This document shows positions 5,320 through 8,116 of a stretch of DNA of 8,116 nucleotides, piece by piece. Source of the DNA: Rikenellaceae bacterium (GTDB lineage: Bacteria; Bacteroidota; Bacteroidia; Bacteroidales; UBA932); assembly GCA_900769905.1 (NCBI GenBank), contig CAAGIL010000011.1, positions 1 to 8,116 on the forward strand, read 5' to 3'. The position numbers and the translations under genes are program-made. The notes beneath the pieces were generated by a model, which had not been told where the DNA came from, did not search any database, and worked only from the letters and a program-made list of their open reading frames with translations. The number at the start of each line of letters is the position of its first letter. The first letter of the stretch is position 1.

Positions 5320-5901
5320 ATGATTAGTACAATTATCGCTGTTCTGCTGACGGTGATACTGGCGGCCGCGTTGGCTGCCGGACTGTGGATGATTCTCGGC
5401 GGCCGGAAGGATCGCAAGGTAAGCGTCTCCGTCGTGGCCGATGAGTCAGAGCCCTGTCCTGTCAGCATGGTGGAGGTCGGCGGCTCCACGGTAAGAATCT
5501 ACTTCGTTCCTTCCCCAGCGGAGCTGGAGGAGGTGGAGCAGTGCACCGAGTCCCCCGGTGCGTTCCCTATGGACGAGGGCCCGTCGGACATAGAGAGGCT
5601 TGTCGGCGGCTCCCTCTCGGGTGACTCCCTCAGGCAGACGCTCGTCGAACTGCAGAAGTCGGGGATGAAGGTCGCTGACCAGAACGGGCATGCGGTCTCC
5701 CCTCAGGCCCTTCTCGCGGAGGCGGGAAGTGCGGAGATGGAGCTGGCTCCGGGTGAGAAGAACCCTCCGGTGGACCCCGAGCCTCAGGTCCATCACGAGC
5801 AGAGGAAGAAACGGCACCGCAGGACGAAGGCGGAGATGCAGAAGGCCCGCGAGGCCGAGGCGGTCAGGGAGTCCGAGGTGCATAAGACGGTGATGGCATG
5901 A
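5320..5901 (+). CDS. Membrane-anchored transfer-operon protein of unknown function (193 aa)
   Basis: This is the first gene of the rightward operon. One N-terminal membrane segment covers about residues 4-26 (TIIAVLLTVILAAALAAG), followed by positive residues GGRKDRK, so the bulk should lie in the cytoplasm. The middle contains a beta stretch with STVRIYFVPSP (56-66). The C-terminal part is proline-rich (EKNPPVDPEP) and then very basic (KKRHRRTKAEMQKAREAE, about 163-180), likely a helix that may bind nucleic acid or a partner. Its stop overlaps the traE start (ATGA). In Bacteroides-type elements the gene at this place before traE is called traD; similarity cannot be judged from sequence alone, so I give no symbol. 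It is probably a poorly conserved accessory part of the transfer apparatus. Confidence 0.78.
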   Translation: MISTIIAVLLTVILAAALAAGLWMILGGRKDRKVSVSVVADESEPCPVSMVEVGGSTVRIYFVPSPAELEEVEQCTESPGAFPMDEGPSDIERLVGGSLSGDSLRQTLVELQKSGMKVADQNGHAVSPQALLAEAGSAEMELAPGEKNPPVDPEPQVHHEQRKKRHRRTKAEMQKAREAEAVRESEVHKTVMA

Positions 5902-6206
5902 GACGCAGGAAACTTATGGCCGCTGCGGCGGCCCTGGCGCTTCCGGCGGTGTCGGCGCATGCCAAGCTGGGATCCACCGAGTCGTTCCTGAAGGAGATGG
6001 ACGACAAGCTGCTCAATATAGCGGACACGGTGGTTGACATCGCGGGTGTTGTCATAGGACTGGCGGCTGCGGTGGTCCTGATAATGATCTTCATAGAGTC
6101 GAACAAGACACAGTCCCAGAGCAAGGATTCGCTGGTGAGATGGTTCGCCATCCTCATCATCAGTTTCGTCGCCCTGGAACTGCTGAACTCGTTCGTGTTC
6201 AAGTAG
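5898..6206 (+). CDS. traE: TraE-like (DUF4134) conjugal transfer membrane protein
   Basis: This protein has 102 residues. A signal-peptide-like start (MRRRKLMAAAAALALPAVSA, cleavage possible after HA at 21-22) is followed by two membrane segments at about 46-66 (VDIAGVVIGLAAAVVLIMIFI) and 82-101 (WFAILIISFVALELLNSFVF). A short polar loop with ESNKTQSQSKDS separates them. This is the size and layout of DUF4134 TraE proteins, a VirB2/VirB3-like class of small inner-membrane or pilin-type proteins of Bacteroidota transfer systems. The position directly before a clear TraF and TraG strongly supports the call. It is coupled to the preceding gene by an ATGA overlap and lies 11 bases before traF. 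Confidence 0.8.
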   Translation: MRRRKLMAAAAALALPAVSAHAKLGSTESFLKEMDDKLLNIADTVVDIAGVVIGLAAAVVLIMIFIESNKTQSQSKDSLVRWFAILIISFVALELLNSFVFK

Positions 6207-6210
6207 GAGG
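6205..6210 (+). promoter_or_regulatory. Strong Shine-Dalgarno sequence for traF
   Basis: AGGAGG overlaps the traE stop codon and lies 7 bases before the traF ATG at 6218. A full Shine-Dalgarno motif is worth noting because Bacteroidota genes mostly lack one. It fixes the traF start at 6218 rather than at the upstream in-frame ATG at 6140. Confidence 0.6.
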
Positions 6211-6217
6211 ACGTGCC

Positions 6218-6523
6218 ATGGATATCAAGGTATACCGCTCGCTGGACCGCAGCGTCCAGTTCTTCGGCATCAAGGGGCGCTTCCTCATCCCTATGGGCGC
6301 GGGGGCCGCAGGCTCCCTCGTGGCTGCGATGATCGTCGGCAAGGCGACCAGCGGACTCGTGGGGATAGGTCTCTTCCTCATACTCTTCTTCACGTGCGCC
6401 CTCGCCGTGGTGGCCCTCCAGGGCTCGATCAGCGAGAAGGCTCTTTTCCGCAAGGTGGCGATGGGCCGTTGCCCGCGCTACATACGTGTCAGACCACAAA
6501 GACTCATAGTGCCATGGAGATGA
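6218..6523 (+). CDS. traF: TraF-like (DUF4133) conjugal transfer membrane protein
   Basis: This protein has 101 residues. It opens with a short polar part (MDIKVYRSLDRSVQFFGIKG) and has two membrane segments at about 22-41 and 46-68. It then has a basic cytoplasmic end with CPRYIRVRPQRLIVPWR (85-101). The FxGIKG(R)FL start and the PRYI-x-x-R tail are the DUF4133/TraF signature of Bacteroides-type conjugative transposons. TraF corresponds to the VirB3-type inner-membrane component that sits beside the VirB4 ATPase. It lies between traE and traG, and its last codons overlap the traG start. Confidence 0.88.
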   Translation: MDIKVYRSLDRSVQFFGIKGRFLIPMGAGAAGSLVAAMIVGKATSGLVGIGLFLILFFTCALAVVALQGSISEKALFRKVAMGRCPRYIRVRPQRLIVPWR

Positions 6524-8116
6524 ATATCAGCCATAGAGAAATGGAGAGTGTCTTCCCGCTCGCGGGCGTGGATGACGGTTACATCCTCTCCGTGTGCGGC
6601 GACGTGACGGTGGGCTGGGAGCTCACCCTGCCCGCCGCCTTCAGCGTGGACACGGACTCGTACGACGCCATGCTCCGTGCGATGGCCGCCGCAGTGCGCT
6701 CCCTGCCCGACTGGTGGGTGGTCCACCGTCAGGATGTCTATCTGGAGCGCCGTTACCGCCCGGAGGGCAGGACGGCCTTCCTGGACGAGGCCTACGACAG
6801 GCACTTCGAGGGGAGAGTCTATCCCGAGGGGAGGCATTTCCTCTACCTGACGATGTCGAGCAAGGCGTCGGCAGTGCGGCCGGCGGAGAAGTGCGGCCTG
6901 TTCGGAGTGTCCCTGTCAAAGAAGCTCCCCACTCCGGAGGAGCTGGGTGAGTTCCGCGCCCGCAGCGAGGAGTTCATCGCCGTGGTGACAGCCGGGGGAG
7001 CCGTGTCGGCCCGCAGGCTGACGGACCTCGACCTCGCGGGCGAGGAGGGGCGCGGCGGTCTCATCGAGCAGGTGATGACACTCGGCACCGGGATGCTCTC
7101 GGACGTGGCCCTCACGCCGGAGAGCGTCCGCGTGAACGACGAGGGGACTGTGACGTTCATCCTCTCGGACAGCGACTGCGTGCCGTCAGGCCTGAGCAGC
7201 GTGCGCAGGGTGGACCAGATGAGCACCTCGTGCTCGGAGGTGGACCTGTCGCTCGCTTCGCCGGTGGGGTTGATGCTGCTCGACCATCCGCACATCTGCA
7301 ACCTCTATATCGTCAAGCCGTCCCAGCAGGCGGTCCTTTCGGACCTGGGCAAGCGGACCAAGCGCATGCGTCAGTTCTCCACCGACGGAGCGAACAAGGA
7401 CAACGCCGACGGGAACGACGAGTTCGTGAGCGACGCCAACAGCGGCTCGCTCTGTGCGGTCTACGCCCACTCCAACGTCATCTGCTGGGGACGGAATGAG
7501 AAGGAGCGCCTGAAGATACGCTCGGACGTGAGCGCGGCCCTCTCGTCGATGGGAGTGGACGCGGTGCGCGACATACACTCCGCACCGGTGGTCTGGTACG
7601 CCTCCCTCCCGGGGGCGGGCTGCGAGATAGGCAGGGACCACCTGATGCTCACGGAGCTGAAGGCGGCCCTCGCACTGGCACAGTACGAGTCGTTCGACAG
7701 GGGACTGGAGAGAGGTGCGATAAGGCTCACGGACCGCCTGAGGCACATACCGCTCATCCTGGACGTGCAGAAGGAGGCGGAGCGTGCGAACCTCATCAAC
7801 AACTACAACATCTTCCTCGACGGAGCCTCCGGCACCGGCAAGTCGTTTACCACGGCGAGCCTCCTGTACGGGATGTACACCTATGGGGAGCATGTGTTCA
7901 TCATAGATGTGGGCGGCTCCTACGAGCAGGTGTGCGCCGTCGTGAGAGAGGAGAGCGGAGGACGTGACGGCATCTACAACCGCTGGGACAGGGAGCATCC
8001 GTTCTCGTTCTGCCCGTTCAGGGGCTATGAGAGATGGAGGGACGCCGACGGCAACCCGCGTCGCGATGACCCGTCGCTGAACTTCCTCATCTCGATGCTC
8101 ATGACACTCGGCACGG
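6520..8116 (+). CDS. traG: TraG, VirB4-like conjugation ATPase, N-terminal part
   Basis: About 532 codons are visible and the frame is open to the right edge; full-length TraG is roughly 800 residues. The start at 6520 overlaps the traF stop as ATGA; an ATG two codons earlier (6514) is equally possible. The N-terminal domain has the family opening MESVFPLAGVDDGYILSVCG, where TraG proteins have E-x-(I/V)-F-P-...-ILS-x-x-GD(I/V)TV. A charged insert with TDGANKDNADGNDEF lies near residues 289-303. The motor domain begins with LINNYNIFLDGASGTGKSF; Walker A is GASGTGKS at 435-442, and VFIIDVGGSYE follows it. Walker B lies beyond the window. The protein powers pilus assembly and substrate transfer at the inner membrane. 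The gene is GC-rich and shows no frame breaks. Confidence 0.92.
   Translation, partial: MNISHREMESVFPLAGVDDGYILSVCGDVTVGWELTLPAAFSVDTDSYDAMLRAMAAAVRSLPDWWVVHRQDVYLERRYRPEGRTAFLDEAYDRHFEGRVYPEGRHFLYLTMSSKASAVRPAEKCGLFGVSLSKKLPTPEELGEFRARSEEFIAVVTAGGAVSARRLTDLDLAGEEGRGGLIEQVMTLGTGMLSDVALTPESVRVNDEGTVTFILSDSDCVPSGLSSVRRVDQMSTSCSEVDLSLASPVGLMLLDHPHICNLYIVKPSQQAVLSDLGKRTKRMRQFSTDGANKDNADGNDEFVSDANSGSLCAVYAHSNVICWGRNEKERLKIRSDVSAALSSMGVDAVRDIHSAPVVWYASLPGAGCEIGRDHLMLTELKAALALAQYESFDRGLERGAIRLTDRLRHIPLILDVQKEAERANLINNYNIFLDGASGTGKSFTTASLLYGMYTYGEHVFIIDVGGSYEQVCAVVREESGGRDGIYNRWDREHPFSFCPFRGYERWRDADGNPRRDDPSLNFLISMLMTLGT

Noticed and set aside
7186..7998. Minus-strand open frame of 270 codons inside traG
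   Set aside because: The plus strand encodes a clear TraG with Walker A. The minus-strand translation has the V/R/H-rich look typical of an antisense frame in GC-rich DNA.
7075..8114. A 14-base word (ATGACACTCGGCAC) found twice, at 7075 and 8101
   Set aside because: Both copies lie in the same frame of traG and encode M-T-L-G-T. Shared codon preference explains the match without a repeat function.

Overview
The window looks like part of a conjugative element (integrative conjugative element or plasmid) from a Bacteroidota host, probably order Bacteroidales. The right side carries the traE-traF-traG gene order typical of Bacteroides-type conjugative transposons. Several intergenic regions carry the Bacteroidota promoter signature (a TTTG -33 box and a TAnnTTTG -7 box) rather than a sigma-70 pattern. 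The transfer genes and the AAA+ gene are visibly GC-rich. The rloA-rloB pair and the left edge are more AT-rich.

Layout from left to right. Positions 1-173 (minus) hold the first 57 codons of a SocA/Panacea-type (DUF4065) antitoxin-like gene with its own candidate promoter. Positions 289-1398 (minus) form a compact four-gene operon, transcribed leftward: a short single-stranded DNA-binding protein, two unrecognised small proteins and a DUF4314-like protein. A 211-bp non-coding stretch (1399-1609) carries two small GATGC-rich dyads, a 15-bp inverted repeat that works as a terminator on the minus strand, and a consensus promoter on the plus strand that points into the end of rloB. Positions 1610-3636 (minus) encode RloB, a TOPRIM-like protein, and RloA, an ABC/SMC-like ATPase. 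This is an ATPase plus presumed nuclease pair of the AbiL/RloAB kind associated with phage defence. It is preceded by a near-perfect promoter and a perfect 20-bp palindrome. Positions 3749-4981 (minus) encode a MoxR-like AAA+ ATPase. Positions 4982-5319 are a divergent control region. From 5320 rightward (plus) runs the transfer operon: a membrane-anchored protein of unknown function, TraE, TraF and the N-terminal two thirds or so of the VirB4-like ATPase TraG, which runs off the window.

How the parts fit: the plus-strand genes build the inner-membrane core and motor of a type IV secretion system. The minus-strand SSB operon and AAA+ gene look like accessory functions of the element. RloAB looks like a self-contained defence cargo with its own promoter and terminator, set between the AAA+ gene and the SSB operon. 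The most unusual points are the two inverted repeats and two inward-facing promoters that bracket rloAB, and the absence of any VWA partner next to the MoxR-like gene.
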